Positions 9,342 through 18,102 of a stretch of DNA of 64,000 nt are shown here, in pieces. Made by a program: the position numbers and the translations under genes. Location: assembly GCA_035604595.1 (NCBI GenBank), contig DATNIE010000021.1:1-64000 (forward strand). The letters run 5' to 3'. The stretch comes from CAIKZZ01 sp035604595 (GTDB taxonomy: Bacteria; Pseudomonadota; Gammaproteobacteria; Steroidobacterales; Steroidobacteraceae). Position 1 is the stretch's first letter. Each line of letters starts with the position of its first letter. Below the pieces are notes generated by a model. That model saw nothing but the letters and a program-made list of their open reading frames with translations, ran no database searches and had not been told where the DNA came from.

Positions 9342-10646
9342 GTGACAACGGATTCCGGCGTGGGATCTCGGGGCGAGCACCCGCATATCTTCCTCGGCGC
9401 AGGACATTCTAGGAACGAGCGCAAGGCATGGGCGGTCATTGTGCTCTGCTCGGCGATGATGCTGATCGAGATAGTCGGCGGGATTGCCTTCGGCTCCCTC
9501 GCGCTTATCGCCGACGGTCTGCACATGTCGACCCATGCAATTGCCATGCTGATCGCAGCCATGGCTTACACCTTTGCGCGCAAGCACGCTTCCGACGCAA
9601 GGTTCAGCTTCGGCACCGGCAAACTCGGCGATCTCGCCGGCTTCACGAGCGCGATCGTGCTGGCTCTGATCGCACTTCTGATCGGCTACGAAGCGGTTAC
9701 ACGTTTTCTGACGCCGGTGCATATCGACTTTGGCGAGGCGATTCCGATCGCGTTTCTCGGCTTGTTGGTGAACATCGTGAGCGCCTGGCTGTTGAGCGGC
9801 GGAGACGACCACCATCACGGGCATGGTCACGACCACGGCGCCGCCGACGCCGCCCACGCGCAAAGTGGCCAGAAGCTCGAGACGCGGTTTGGGCCGGCGA
9901 CGGTGGAGATCTTCGAGGCTGAGGGGCCCGCCCGTTTTCGGCTGCGGGTTCCTGGACTGACCGAGCAGGCCGCTCGTGCACTCGCGGCGTCGATCGAGAC
10001 GGACCGCCCGGGAGGCCTGCGGACGCTATTCTCGCTGCAATGGTGCGGTGACTACTTCGAGTCGGGCGAGGTCATTGCGGAACCGCACGAGTTCGTGGCG
10101 CACCTGACGCTCGGGTCCGACATGGACTCCGGAACGTACCGGATGAATTTCGAGGAGCCGCATGACCACGCCGATCAGCGCGCGCACCGGGACCACAACC
10201 TGCGAGCCGCCTTTATTCACGTGGCAGCTGACGCGGCAGTCTCCGTTCTAGCCATTCTCGGACTGTCGGCCGCTCGATACCTGGGTTGGGTCTGGATGGA
10301 TCCGATGATGGGCATCGTCGGCATGCTGGTCATCGCGTTATGGGCCTACGCGCTGGTTCGGGACACCGGCGGAATACTCCTGGACATGACGCCAGACACG
10401 GCGCTGGCGACACGCATTCGTCGTCGGGTTGAGGCGGACGGCGACCGGGTCGTCGATCTGCATCTGTGGCGACTGGGGCCGGGTCACCTCGGCGCGATTG
10501 TCTCGATCGTGACCGCGCAAGCGCGGGACACCAGCTTCTACCGCCCCGCACTCCAGGGATTTTCCGGCCTGTCGCATCTGACCATCGAGGTAATCAACCG
10601 GCCGGCTCCGGCAGAGGTGCGGGCCGGCGAGGGCGGTGGTCGGTGA
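9342..10646 (+). CDS. dmeF: cation diffusion facilitator, DmeF-type Co/Ni exporter
   Basis: A 434-residue CDF-family metal/proton antiporter of the inner membrane. Six hydrophobic helices are visible. The TM2 site reads DGLHMSTH, giving an HxxxH pair, and TM5 carries the usual HxxxD (HVAAD). A His-rich loop (DDHHHGHGHDHG) sits between TM4 and a soluble insert, as in DmeF. The GTG at 9342 is chosen because the frame upstream of it overlaps the sensor gene out of frame and lacks family character. The gene is co-transcribed with the sensor. The likely role is efflux of cobalt, possibly nickel; zinc cannot be excluded. Confidence 0.88.
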   Translation: MTTDSGVGSRGEHPHIFLGAGHSRNERKAWAVIVLCSAMMLIEIVGGIAFGSLALIADGLHMSTHAIAMLIAAMAYTFARKHASDARFSFGTGKLGDLAGFTSAIVLALIALLIGYEAVTRFLTPVHIDFGEAIPIAFLGLLVNIVSAWLLSGGDDHHHGHGHDHGAADAAHAQSGQKLETRFGPATVEIFEAEGPARFRLRVPGLTEQAARALAASIETDRPGGLRTLFSLQWCGDYFESGEVIAEPHEFVAHLTLGSDMDSGTYRMNFEEPHDHADQRAHRDHNLRAAFIHVAADAAVSVLAILGLSAARYLGWVWMDPMMGIVGMLVIALWAYALVRDTGGILLDMTPDTALATRIRRRVEADGDRVVDLHLWRLGPGHLGAIVSIVTAQARDTSFYRPALQGFSGLSHLTIEVINRPAPAEVRAGEGGGR

Positions 10647-10719
10647 AAGCAATTGAGGCCGATATGCCCGGCGATCGAGCCGGTCTTGTTGTTGCCACGG
10701 CATGAAGTCAGTTAGAGTT

Positions 10720-10746
10720 GGCAGCCGGTCGGAGCCAACGGCTGCC
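10720..10746 (+). other. hairpin after the exporter gene
   Basis: GGCAGCCG at 10720-10727 pairs perfectly with CGGCTGCC at 10739-10746 across an 11-base loop. There is no T-run after it, so it is not a standard intrinsic terminator. It may stabilise the 3' end of the sensor-exporter message or lie in the leader of the next small gene, which starts 27 bases later. Confidence 0.35.
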
Positions 10747-10773
10747 GACGCGACATATCATCTATAGGTCTTG

Positions 10774-11091
10774 ATGCGCCGACTAGCTCAGCTCGCTCCT
10801 GTCTTGCTTGCCGCGATCTTTTGGATTGCGCAGGTGCAAGGCACTGTTCACGGCATCGGCCACCTAGGTGACTCGGCAGGCGCTACCGCCCAAGGCCTTG
10901 TCTCTCACGGCGCTGTTTGCGGCGAATGTGCGGCGTTCGGCCAGGCAGGCGCGGCACCGATTCTGGCGCAGCCGGCCGCCGCAGTCGCATCGCCACTTGA
11001 TGAGACTGCCAACACTGCACTGGTGCGCGTCCCCCCGAGGCCACCCGCCCACGCCTATCGCTCCAGGGCTCCGCCCAATTCTCCGATCTGA
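10774..11091 (+). CDS. small exported Cys/His protein, DUF2946-like
   Basis: A 105-residue protein with a hydrophobic N-terminus (LAQLAPVLLAAIFWIAQV) that acts as a signal peptide or anchor, then His-containing segments (HGIGHLG) and a CGEC pair around residues 49-52 within HGAVCGECAAF. Small proteins of this style, often labelled DUF2946, sit beside metal exporters and TonB-dependent receptors. The position between dmeF and a receptor suggests a metal-linked periplasmic role. The ATG at 10774 is preferred to a TTG one codon earlier. The family assignment is by resemblance and the function is unknown. Confidence 0.65.
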   Translation: MRRLAQLAPVLLAAIFWIAQVQGTVHGIGHLGDSAGATAQGLVSHGAVCGECAAFGQAGAAPILAQPAAAVASPLDETANTALVRVPPRPPAHAYRSRAPPNSPI

Positions 11092-11157
11092 TCGCGACTG
11101 ACCGGCCTGCGGTGTGACCGCGGCCTCGTTCGTTCTCGCCTTCGTTCGGAGTTCCTC

Positions 11158-13326
11158 ATGTCCCACTCTTCCGCCTCGGTGGCGGCCCTCGCGATCACAA
11201 TCGCATGGTCCGCCTGTATCGACATTGCAGTCGCCGATCCCACTGATACACCGATCGCGGTCGGAACGCTCACCGAGATTCAGGTTGTCGCTAATCGCCT
11301 GAATGAAGCCCGCAGCACCATCGAGACACAGACCGGTGCGTCCACCTACACGATCAACGCCGCTGCAGTGGCAGCCACCCCTGGCGGAGACAACACGCTC
11401 CTAAACCAGGTCATCATGCAGGCGCCCGAGGTGGCGCAGGACTCGTTCGGTCAATTTCACGTTCGCGGCGAGCACAACGGCCTGCAGTACCGGATCAACG
11501 GCCTGATTCTGCCGGAAGGCATCAGCGTCTTCGGGCAGTCCCTCGATCCGCGCCTCATTTCGTCGATGAGCCTGATCACGGGAGCGTTGCCGGCCGAATA
11601 TGGCCTGCGCACCGCGGGCATCATCGACATTTCCACCAAGAGCGGTCTGATGGAGCCGGGCGGGGCGGTCTCGCTCTACGGGGGCAGTCACTCGCAGGTC
11701 GAGCCCAGTTTCAACTATGGAGGCGGCTCGGGCAGCTTCAGCTACTTTATTTCCGGTGATTTTCTGCGCAATGACCTCGGGATAGAGTCCCCCGATGGCA
11801 GCACCAATCCGATCCACGACCACACGACGCAATCCCATGTCTTTGGCTACTTCGAGGACATCCTCGACGAGCATAACCGCGTGGCGCTGATGATCGGCAG
11901 CTCGGTGGGCAAATTCCAGATTCCGGACCTCAACGGCGAGCAGCCGTCGCTCGGCTTGACGGTCAATGGCCAGACGATGTATCCGAGCCAGGATCTCAAC
12001 GAAAACCAGCGCGAGATCACCCAGTTCGGCGTCGTCAGCTGGCAGCATTCGGTGGGCGCATTGAACGTACAGAGCTCCTTCGTCGCCCGATATTCGAGCC
12101 TGACGTTCGTGCCCGATCCGCTCGGTGATCTGCTGTTCACCGGCGTGGCGCAGGCCGCATTCAAACAGAATGTCGCGTATGCGGGGCAGACTGACGGCTC
12201 GTACCAGCTCAGCGACAGTCACACGCTCCGGGCGGGCGCATTCCTGCAGACGGATCATTCGATCAGCCAGACGACCTCACAGGTGCTGCTGACGAACAGC
12301 GCGGGCGTTCCGCTCAGCGATATTCCGACCTCTATCGTGGATAACGGCGCGAAGACCGAATATATCTACAGTGCCTATCTGCAGGACGAGTGGAAGGTGC
12401 AGCCGACGGTCACATTCAACTATGGCCTGCGACTCGATCGTTTCACGGCGTACACCAGCGCCGGGCAGGCGAGCCCGCGGCTGAACGCGGTCTGGCAGGT
12501 TCTGCCGGACACGACAGTGCACGCGGGATATGCCCGCTATCTGTCGCCGCCGCCGTTCGAACTGGTCGGTGGCAAAGACATCGCCCTGTTCCAGAATACG
12601 ACCAATCCGCCGCTGTCACCCGGAGCCACCTCGCCGCTCGCGGAGCGCGCGAACTACTACGACATCGGTATGCAGCAGAAGGTCGGCCGCGAGCTGACCC
12701 TGGGACTTGACACCTACGCGAAGCAGTCGGTGAACCTGATCGATGAGGGCCAGTTCGGGGCGCCGATCATCCTGACGCCGTTCAACTACCGGTACGGCAA
12801 GCAGTACGGCATCGAGGGGACGCTCAACTACACGACGCCGAATTTCGTGGCTTATCTCAATCTCGCGGCCCAGAGCGCCAAGGGCAAGGAGATCGACTCG
12901 GCGCAGTTCAATTTCGCGACACCGGACCTCGCGTGGATCCAGAATAACTACATCCATCTGGATCACGAGCAGCAACGGACCGCCTCGGGCGGGGTGTCGT
13001 ACCTCTGGCAGGGCACGCGGATCAGTGCCGACCTTCTGTACGGCTCCGGCCTGCGTGCCAGTCTCCCGCTGCCGGCGGGCGAAACGACGCCGTACGGCGG
13101 CGCGAGTATCCCGAACGGCGTCAGCCTGCCGACCTATACGCAGGCGAATCTGGGGCTGACCCACGTGTTCCATCCTGCGAGTACGGGACCTTTGACCGCG
13201 CGGTTCGACGTGATCAACATGTTTGACAAGGACTACCAGATCCGCAACGGCACCGGCGTCGGGGTCGGGGCGCCGCAGTACGGGCCGCGCCGCGGCTTTT
13301 TCGCCGGGCTGTCGCTCGCCCTGTAG
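11158..13326 (+). CDS. TonB-dependent outer-membrane receptor
   Basis: A 722-residue outer-membrane receptor. An export signal precedes the mature start near ADPTDT; a plug domain follows with the canonical FHVRGEHNGLQYRING segment around residues 99-114, then a barrel rich in alternating aromatic strands. A TonB-box-like stretch, TEIQVVA, lies near residue 40. The last residues GLSLAL lack the usual terminal aromatic, a small oddity. It follows the small Cys/His protein by 66 bp and may share its promoter. The ligand cannot be told from sequence; the context suggests a metal chelate, perhaps cobalt- or nickel-containing, but this is inference. Confidence 0.88.
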   Translation: MSHSSASVAALAITIAWSACIDIAVADPTDTPIAVGTLTEIQVVANRLNEARSTIETQTGASTYTINAAAVAATPGGDNTLLNQVIMQAPEVAQDSFGQFHVRGEHNGLQYRINGLILPEGISVFGQSLDPRLISSMSLITGALPAEYGLRTAGIIDISTKSGLMEPGGAVSLYGGSHSQVEPSFNYGGGSGSFSYFISGDFLRNDLGIESPDGSTNPIHDHTTQSHVFGYFEDILDEHNRVALMIGSSVGKFQIPDLNGEQPSLGLTVNGQTMYPSQDLNENQREITQFGVVSWQHSVGALNVQSSFVARYSSLTFVPDPLGDLLFTGVAQAAFKQNVAYAGQTDGSYQLSDSHTLRAGAFLQTDHSISQTTSQVLLTNSAGVPLSDIPTSIVDNGAKTEYIYSAYLQDEWKVQPTVTFNYGLRLDRFTAYTSAGQASPRLNAVWQVLPDTTVHAGYARYLSPPPFELVGGKDIALFQNTTNPPLSPGATSPLAERANYYDIGMQQKVGRELTLGLDTYAKQSVNLIDEGQFGAPIILTPFNYRYGKQYGIEGTLNYTTPNFVAYLNLAAQSAKGKEIDSAQFNFATPDLAWIQNNYIHLDHEQQRTASGGVSYLWQGTRISADLLYGSGLRASLPLPAGETTPYGGASIPNGVSLPTYTQANLGLTHVFHPASTGPLTARFDVINMFDKDYQIRNGTGVGVGAPQYGPRRGFFAGLSLAL

Positions 13327-13340
13327 ACATTGCGGAAGTG

Positions 13341-13358
13341 CCACGGGACCGTCCGTGG
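13341..13358 (+). terminator. short hairpin between convergent genes
   Basis: CCACGG at 13341-13346 pairs with CCGTGG at 13353-13358 over a six-base loop, just after the receptor stop codon. It has no T-tract, so it is at best a weak or factor-dependent terminator between the receptor and the convergent ABC exporter. Confidence 0.3.
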
Positions 13359-13457
13359 AAACCGCCGCGATCGGACATCCCGGACTCCGTCCATTCTGGC
13401 GGGCGCCAGTTCCGCTGTGCGTCAGTTGCTGCGCCGGCCAGTTCTGCGGTAGCCCGC

Positions 13458-15239
13458 TCAGGCAAGCTCGGGCGTGGTGAACTGCAGCGCCGCGAGGCGC
13501 GCATAGAGCTGGTTGCCGGCCGCGAGCTCGGCGTGCGTGCCCGTGCCGACGATCCGCCCGTGATCCATGACGACGATGCGGTCGGCCTTGAGCACGGTCG
13601 CGAGCCGGTGCGCGATCACGATCGTCGTCCGTCCCTGGGTCAGCCGTTCGAGGGCCTGCTGCACGAGCCGCTCGCTCTCGGCGTCGAGCGCGTTGGTCGC
13701 CTCGTCGAGCAGCAGTACCGGCGGATTTTTGAGGATGGCGCGGGCGATTGCGAGCCGCTGCCTCTGCCCGCCGGAGAGTCGCAAGCCCCGCTCGCCGAGG
13801 AATGTGTCGTAGCCCTCTGGCATCGCGCGCAAGAAGCCGTCCGCCGCGGCAGCTTGGGCGGCCGCGACGATCTCAGCATCGCTCGCGCCTGCCCGCCCGT
13901 AGCCGATGTTCTCACGGGCGCTCGCACCGAACAGCACCGTGTCCTGCGGCACGAGCCCGATTTGGGCGCGCAGTTCCTCCGGCGCCAGCTCGGCGAGGTT
14001 GACACCATCGAGCGTAATCCGCCCCAACTGCGGGTCGTAGAACCGCAGCAGCAGCTGGAAAGCGGTGCTTTTGCCGGCGCCGGACGGGCCGACGAACGCG
14101 ACGGTCTCGCCCGGGGCGATCTCGAGTGTGTAATCGTTGAGTGCGGCGATCTCGGGCCGCGACGGATAGCGAAAAGTAACGTGCTCGAAACGGATCCGGC
14201 CGGTCGCGCGGCGCGGCAGGTGCGCCGGAATTGCAGGCGCAGCGATCGCCGGCTGAGCTGCCAGCAACTCGGACAGGCGCTCCATCGCGCCGGCGCCACG
14301 CTGCACTTCGCCCCAGGTCTCGCTGAGCGCGGCCGCCGCCGCGCCGACGAACACTGCATACAGCAGGAACTGCCCGAGCTGGCCGCCGGTCATGCGCCCG
14401 GCGAGTACTTCGTGCGAGCCGAGCCAGAGCACCACGGTAATCGCCCCGAACACCAGCGTCACGCCGATCGCCGTGAGCAGCGCCCGCACCCGCGTGCGCT
14501 GGATGCCGGTCTCGAAGCTCGCCTCGACGGCCACGCCGAAGCGCCGGCTCTGCAGCTCCTCGAGCGTATACGCCTGAACGGTCTGGATTGCGTTCAGCGT
14601 CTCGCCGGCGAGCCCGCTCGAGTCGGCGATACGGTCCTGCGATACGCGCGACAGCGTCCGCACGCGGCGGCCGACGGCGATCAGCGGGACGATCACGAGT
14701 GGCAACAGCACGACCAGTGCGGCCATCAGCTTGCCGCTCGTCAGCGTCAGCATGAGGAGCGCACCGACGAGGTTGAGCGTCGAGCGAAGCGCGATCGACA
14801 GCGAAGAACCGGCGATCGTCTGCACCAGAGTCGTATCGGTCGTGAGGCGCGACAGGACCTCGCCGGTGCGCGTCACCTCGAAGAACGTCGGGTCCATCCG
14901 GATCACGCGCCGGTACACGGCATCGCGTATGTCGGCGACGACGCGTTCGCCAATCCAGGTCACGTAATAGAAGCGCACCGCGGCGAATCCGCCGAACACC
15001 ACCGCCGCCGCGAGGAAGCCAACGAAGTAGCGGTTGATCGTGGCCGCGCTCTGGGCCGCGAGCCCGTGGTCGATCAGCTGCCGAAGCGCGACCGGCAGGG
15101 CCAGCATCGCACCGGCGGCGACCACCAGCGCGACCAGAGCGACGATCATGCGGCCGCGGTACGGGCGGACGAACGGTAGCAGCGTCGCAAGCGGTCTTAG
15201 CGACCGGGCCTTCGGACGGTCGGTGGGAGCATCAGCCAC
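13458..15239 (-). CDS. ABC exporter half-transporter (MsbA/multidrug type)
   Basis: A 593-residue fused permease-ATPase. The first 330 residues hold six membrane segments of the type I ABC exporter fold (it opens with RSLRPLATLLPF); the C-terminal nucleotide-binding domain has Walker A GPSGAGKST, the signature LSGGQRQR, and Walker B VLLLDEAT. Such half-transporters work as homodimers to export lipids, drugs or peptides. The start is GTG at 15239. A 47-codon open frame ends six bases upstream and could be co-translated. No substrate gene is nearby; lipid A transport by an MsbA-like protein or drug export are both possible. Confidence 0.9.
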   Translation of the reverse strand: MADAPTDRPKARSLRPLATLLPFVRPYRGRMIVALVALVVAAGAMLALPVALRQLIDHGLAAQSAATINRYFVGFLAAAVVFGGFAAVRFYYVTWIGERVVADIRDAVYRRVIRMDPTFFEVTRTGEVLSRLTTDTTLVQTIAGSSLSIALRSTLNLVGALLMLTLTSGKLMAALVVLLPLVIVPLIAVGRRVRTLSRVSQDRIADSSGLAGETLNAIQTVQAYTLEELQSRRFGVAVEASFETGIQRTRVRALLTAIGVTLVFGAITVVLWLGSHEVLAGRMTGGQLGQFLLYAVFVGAAAAALSETWGEVQRGAGAMERLSELLAAQPAIAAPAIPAHLPRRATGRIRFEHVTFRYPSRPEIAALNDYTLEIAPGETVAFVGPSGAGKSTAFQLLLRFYDPQLGRITLDGVNLAELAPEELRAQIGLVPQDTVLFGASARENIGYGRAGASDAEIVAAAQAAAADGFLRAMPEGYDTFLGERGLRLSGGQRQRLAIARAILKNPPVLLLDEATNALDAESERLVQQALERLTQGRTTIVIAHRLATVLKADRIVVMDHGRIVGTGTHAELAAGNQLYARLAALQFTTPELA

Positions 15240-15245
15240 GCGGAT

Positions 15246-15389
15246 TCACGCCCGGTCGGGAGATGGCGCGCGCGGCCGCAGGCGCGCGATTCGCTCGAGC
15301 ACGATCGTCCCCCGGCCCACGGGCGCCGTCGTCACGAGCGGACGGCCATCGCGCACGATCAGCAGTGTGTCCACGGAATGCTCGGGCAT
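15246..15389 (-). CDS. small hypothetical protein upstream of the ABC exporter
   Basis: A 47-codon frame (starting MPEHSVDTLLIV) with a GAGG Shine-Dalgarno six bases before its ATG, ending six bases before the exporter GTG. Its translation has alternating hydrophobic residues (TLLIVRDGRPLV, GTIVLERI) rather than the arginine-rich look of shadow frames. I do not recognise it. It could be a leader peptide that couples translation to the exporter, or chance. Confidence 0.4.
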   Translation of the reverse strand: MPEHSVDTLLIVRDGRPLVTTAPVGRGTIVLERIARLRPRAPSPDRA

Positions 15390-16000
15390 CACGCGCCTCG
15401 GATCAGCGGGCGCCCTAGTGTAGCTGGACGCGGCGCTGCCGACGCCGCCATCGCGGCGCCGGCCCCGGCCGCTGATACGGGCGAGGTACCCGCTTGCTGA
15501 GCCTCGCGACCGGTTCGGTGCCCGGATCCAATCAGTTCGTGCGATCGACTGTCCCGCGCATCGGTCTAGGAATCTGCAGGACAGCCGGCCGGGTGTCCCT
15601 CGAATTGCGGCAGGCGCTCTTGATGTCAGCCTCGGTTGGTTCTTAAATTACCGTATCGGGCGTGCAGCCGCGCGGAGCGCGGGTTCGAGCAGCCGGATTG
15701 ATACCGCTGTCCCCGTCGGCGCATCAGGGGCCCGCGGCGTTCGAGGTCAAGTTGTGCAAAGCTTGCGATAAGATAGCTGTCCCCATCGGTGCGCGCGGCA
15801 CAATTCCGCGCCGCGGCGGCCTTGGGCTGCCGCCGAGCAACGGCTGAGGCTCTTGGGATTGAACTGCAACGCGGGCGGGCGATCTAAACGGACGCGCCGG
15901 GACGCGGAATCTGGGATAACTGACGGCCTTCGTCCTGGTAGGTCAGCGCTTTCGGCCCCGGTGCGTTGTAGTCAGGTAAGTCCTTTTCGGAGACTGTTCC
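15390..16000. other. intergenic region with a short direct repeat
   Basis: A 611-bp non-coding stretch between the minus-strand exporter block and the plus-strand envelope genes. Apart from the GCTGTCCCC direct repeat listed separately I see no gene, RNA or clear promoter. It should contain the promoter of the three-gene envelope set that starts at 16001. Confidence 0.45.
15706..15792 (+). repeat. pair of 17-bp direct repeats
   Basis: GCTGTCCCCGTCGGCGC at 15706-15722 recurs as GCTGTCCCCATCGGTGC at 15776-15792; 15 of 17 bases match and the offset is 70 bp. Both copies are preceded by GATA. Short repeats like this flank decayed transposable or REP-type units in many proteobacteria, but no transposase is present. 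Confidence 0.45.
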
Positions 16001-16561
16001 ATGCGTAAGCTCGTTCCCATCTTTCTGGTGGCGACCGCCACCGTTCTCGCCGGCTGCGTGGCGCCTCCGCCGAGACCGATGTACCGAGAAGCCATGCCGA
16101 CCGCACCCCCTCCGGAGCAGATCGCCGAGGTCGTTGCGTATCCTGCTCAGGGGCAGTCCGAGCAGCAGCTCGACCGCGATCGCTACGAGTGCCACGTGTG
16201 GGCCGTCAAACAGACGGGTTTCGATCCGAGCGTCCCGGGCGTGCCGCCGCACCAGCAAGTGCGCGTCGTGCAGGGCCCGCCGCCGGGCGCGGCAGTTGCC
16301 GGCGGTGCAGTGACCGGCGCAGTCATCGGTGCCGCCGTCTCCAGACCGTGGCAGGCCGGGGAGGGCGCGCTCATCGGCGCCGTGGCCGGCGCGACCATCG
16401 GTGCAATCGCCGAGTCTTCGCGCGCTGATGCGACCCGCCAGGTCGAGCAGAACGACCAGGCGCGGCAGGCGGCGCAGGTCGCCGGCCAGGAGCAGAAAGC
16501 CAGCGCCTACCGCCGCGCGATCAGCGCGTGCCTGACGGGCCGGGGCTACACGGTGCGTTGA
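16001..16561 (+). CDS. glycine-zipper envelope lipoprotein
   Basis: A 186-residue protein with a lipobox (VLAGC, Cys near residue 19), so it is predicted to be lipid-anchored. After a proline-rich linker comes DRYECHVWAVKQTGFDP, then a glycine zipper (GGAVTGAVIGAAV and GALIGAVAGATIGAI, about residues 107-140), then YRRAISACLTGRGYTVR at the end. Glycine zippers of this kind insert in or pack against membranes. The two flanking motifs also occur, without the zipper, in the next gene. Function unknown; an outer-membrane structural or stress role is the usual guess for this class. Confidence 0.8.
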   Translation: MRKLVPIFLVATATVLAGCVAPPPRPMYREAMPTAPPPEQIAEVVAYPAQGQSEQQLDRDRYECHVWAVKQTGFDPSVPGVPPHQQVRVVQGPPPGAAVAGGAVTGAVIGAAVSRPWQAGEGALIGAVAGATIGAIAESSRADATRQVEQNDQARQAAQVAGQEQKASAYRRAISACLTGRGYTVR

Positions 16562-16576
16562 GGCAGGAGCATGTTA

Positions 16577-17236
16577 ATGACACGCAGCAGAGTTCTCGCT
16601 TGCGCCGCGGCGCTCCTGTGCGCAATGGCGTTTGCGGTTCCGGCACAGGCGCGCGAGGAGGGCGGCGCTGGGCGCGAGGCGCACTTCGACGGCCGCTACC
16701 AGCATAACCGGGCCTATCCGCAGCGGGGGTTCGTCACCCGCGAACTGCCCGGCGGCGGAGTGTCCGTCAACCACTTCGATCACCGTTACTGGTATGCGGG
16801 CGGCGTCTGGTACGCGCCCTACGGCCCGCGATGGGTTGTCATCGCGCCGCCGATCGGTGTATTCGTGCCGTTCCTTCCGCCGTTTTATACGACCGTGTGG
16901 TTCGGTGGGATTCCCTACTACTACGCCAACGATTCGTACTACGTTTGGCAGGACACTGGGCGCGGCTACGAGGTCGTCGATCCTCCGCCCGGGGCGATCG
17001 CCAGCACCGAGGGGCCGGCGACCGAGGATATCTTCCTGTACCCGCGTAACGGGCAGGGAGCGGAGCAACAGGCGCGCGACCGCTACGAGTGCCATCGCTG
17101 GGCTGCGGACCAGACCGGCTTCGACCCGACGCACCCGTCGGGCGGGGTCCCTGGAGACGAAGCGCACGGCAAGCGTGGCGAGTACCAGCGCGCCATGGCG
17201 GCGTGCCTGGAAGGCCGCGGCTACAGCGTCAAGTGA
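16577..17236 (+). CDS. exported DUF6515-like protein
   Basis: A 219-residue exported protein with a signal peptide cut after VPAQA. The middle is rich in Tyr, Trp, Pro and Gly (WYAPYGPRWVV, PPFYTTVWFGG, YYYANDSYYVW), a pattern seen in DUF6515-type envelope proteins. The C-terminus repeats the motif of the preceding lipoprotein: DRYECHRWAADQTGFDP and YQRAMAACLEGRGYSVK, separated here by only a short loop. The ATG at 16577 is chosen over one at 16571 because AGGAG at 16565-16569 is correctly spaced only for the later start. It is probably co-transcribed with its neighbours. Function unknown. Confidence 0.75.
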   Translation: MTRSRVLACAAALLCAMAFAVPAQAREEGGAGREAHFDGRYQHNRAYPQRGFVTRELPGGGVSVNHFDHRYWYAGGVWYAPYGPRWVVIAPPIGVFVPFLPPFYTTVWFGGIPYYYANDSYYVWQDTGRGYEVVDPPPGAIASTEGPATEDIFLYPRNGQGAEQQARDRYECHRWAADQTGFDPTHPSGGVPGDEAHGKRGEYQRAMAACLEGRGYSVK

Positions 17237-18000
17237 CCGGTCAGCAACGGGGGGCGCGAAGGCTGCGGGCGGCGCTCGGCGGCACGCTCGGTATGCTGGC
17301 GCTTGTCGCCGCCGGCTGCGGCGGGCCGCACCTTGGGCGTGAACCCCGCCCGGCAGTTGACCTCGCCGGGCACTGGGTGCTCGACCCCGCTGCCAGCGAC
17401 GATGCGGCCAGCATCGTGAACGCGGCGCTACCGAAACCGACGAAGCGACCCACTGACGATTTGCCACCATTGGACACGACGACCGGCAACCAACCTGACC
17501 GCAGCGGCGGCGGTCATCGCGGCGGCCGAGGCGGGGCGTCAGGCACGGGGCAAAACAGCGGATCCGGCGCTGCGCCGCAGCCGACTCCACCGGCGTGGGG
17601 AAAGCTCGGCCCGGGCGAGTTCGTCCGAGCCTTCGCGCTGCCAGCTGCGCGGCTGGACATCGCCGAGCAGCCGGCACTCGTTGTCATCACGCAGGGCGAT
17701 CGTCGACGGGCATTCCAGCCGGGGGATGAGGAGCCGGTCAGCGTCAACGACCGATTCGGGTCGCGCAGCGTCCAGGCGGGCTGGGATGGAGCGGCGTTCG
17801 TGATTGAGAGCACGGACGGCTCTCGCCTCAAGATCGTCGAGCGTTACCGGCAACTGGCGAACGACCGGCTGGTATCAAATCTTGAGTTCAAGGCGCAACG
17901 CATCAAGACCGTGAAGATCCAGACCGTCTACCGCCGGGCCTCGGCCGCCGAACTGGCCGCGCCCCCGCCTGACGGGCCGCCGTCGCCCGGACCGCGCTGA
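17233..18000 (+). CDS. hypothetical lipoprotein
   Basis: A 255-residue protein starting at a GTG that overlaps the stop of the preceding gene by four bases, so the two are translationally coupled. A lipobox-like LVAAGC lies near residue 28. The segment DLAGHWVLDPAASDD resembles the opening strand of lipocalin-like or DUF-type envelope proteins, and a Gly/Ser-rich linker (about residues 90-112) separates it from a C-terminal beta-rich part with repeated basic strands (LKIVERYRQL, LEFKAQRIKTVKI). I do not recognise a named family. It probably belongs to the same envelope operon as the two genes before it. Confidence 0.7.
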   Translation: MTGQQRGARRLRAALGGTLGMLALVAAGCGGPHLGREPRPAVDLAGHWVLDPAASDDAASIVNAALPKPTKRPTDDLPPLDTTTGNQPDRSGGGHRGGRGGASGTGQNSGSGAAPQPTPPAWGKLGPGEFVRAFALPAARLDIAEQPALVVITQGDRRRAFQPGDEEPVSVNDRFGSRSVQAGWDGAAFVIESTDGSRLKIVERYRQLANDRLVSNLEFKAQRIKTVKIQTVYRRASAAELAAPPPDGPPSPGPR

Positions 18001-18102
18001 TTCGCGCTCGCGAGGCCGGCGCGGCCGGCTGCGCTCGCCCCACCACGCCTGACCAAGCGAAGCCTCGGTGATGATCCCGGACGCACTCGCCAGCTCGGGC
18101 GT

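Noticed and set aside
13338..15179. 613-codon open frame on the plus strand opposite the ABC exporter
   Set aside because: Shadow of the exporter; its composition (Arg, Glu, His rich) is that of antisense GC-rich sequence.
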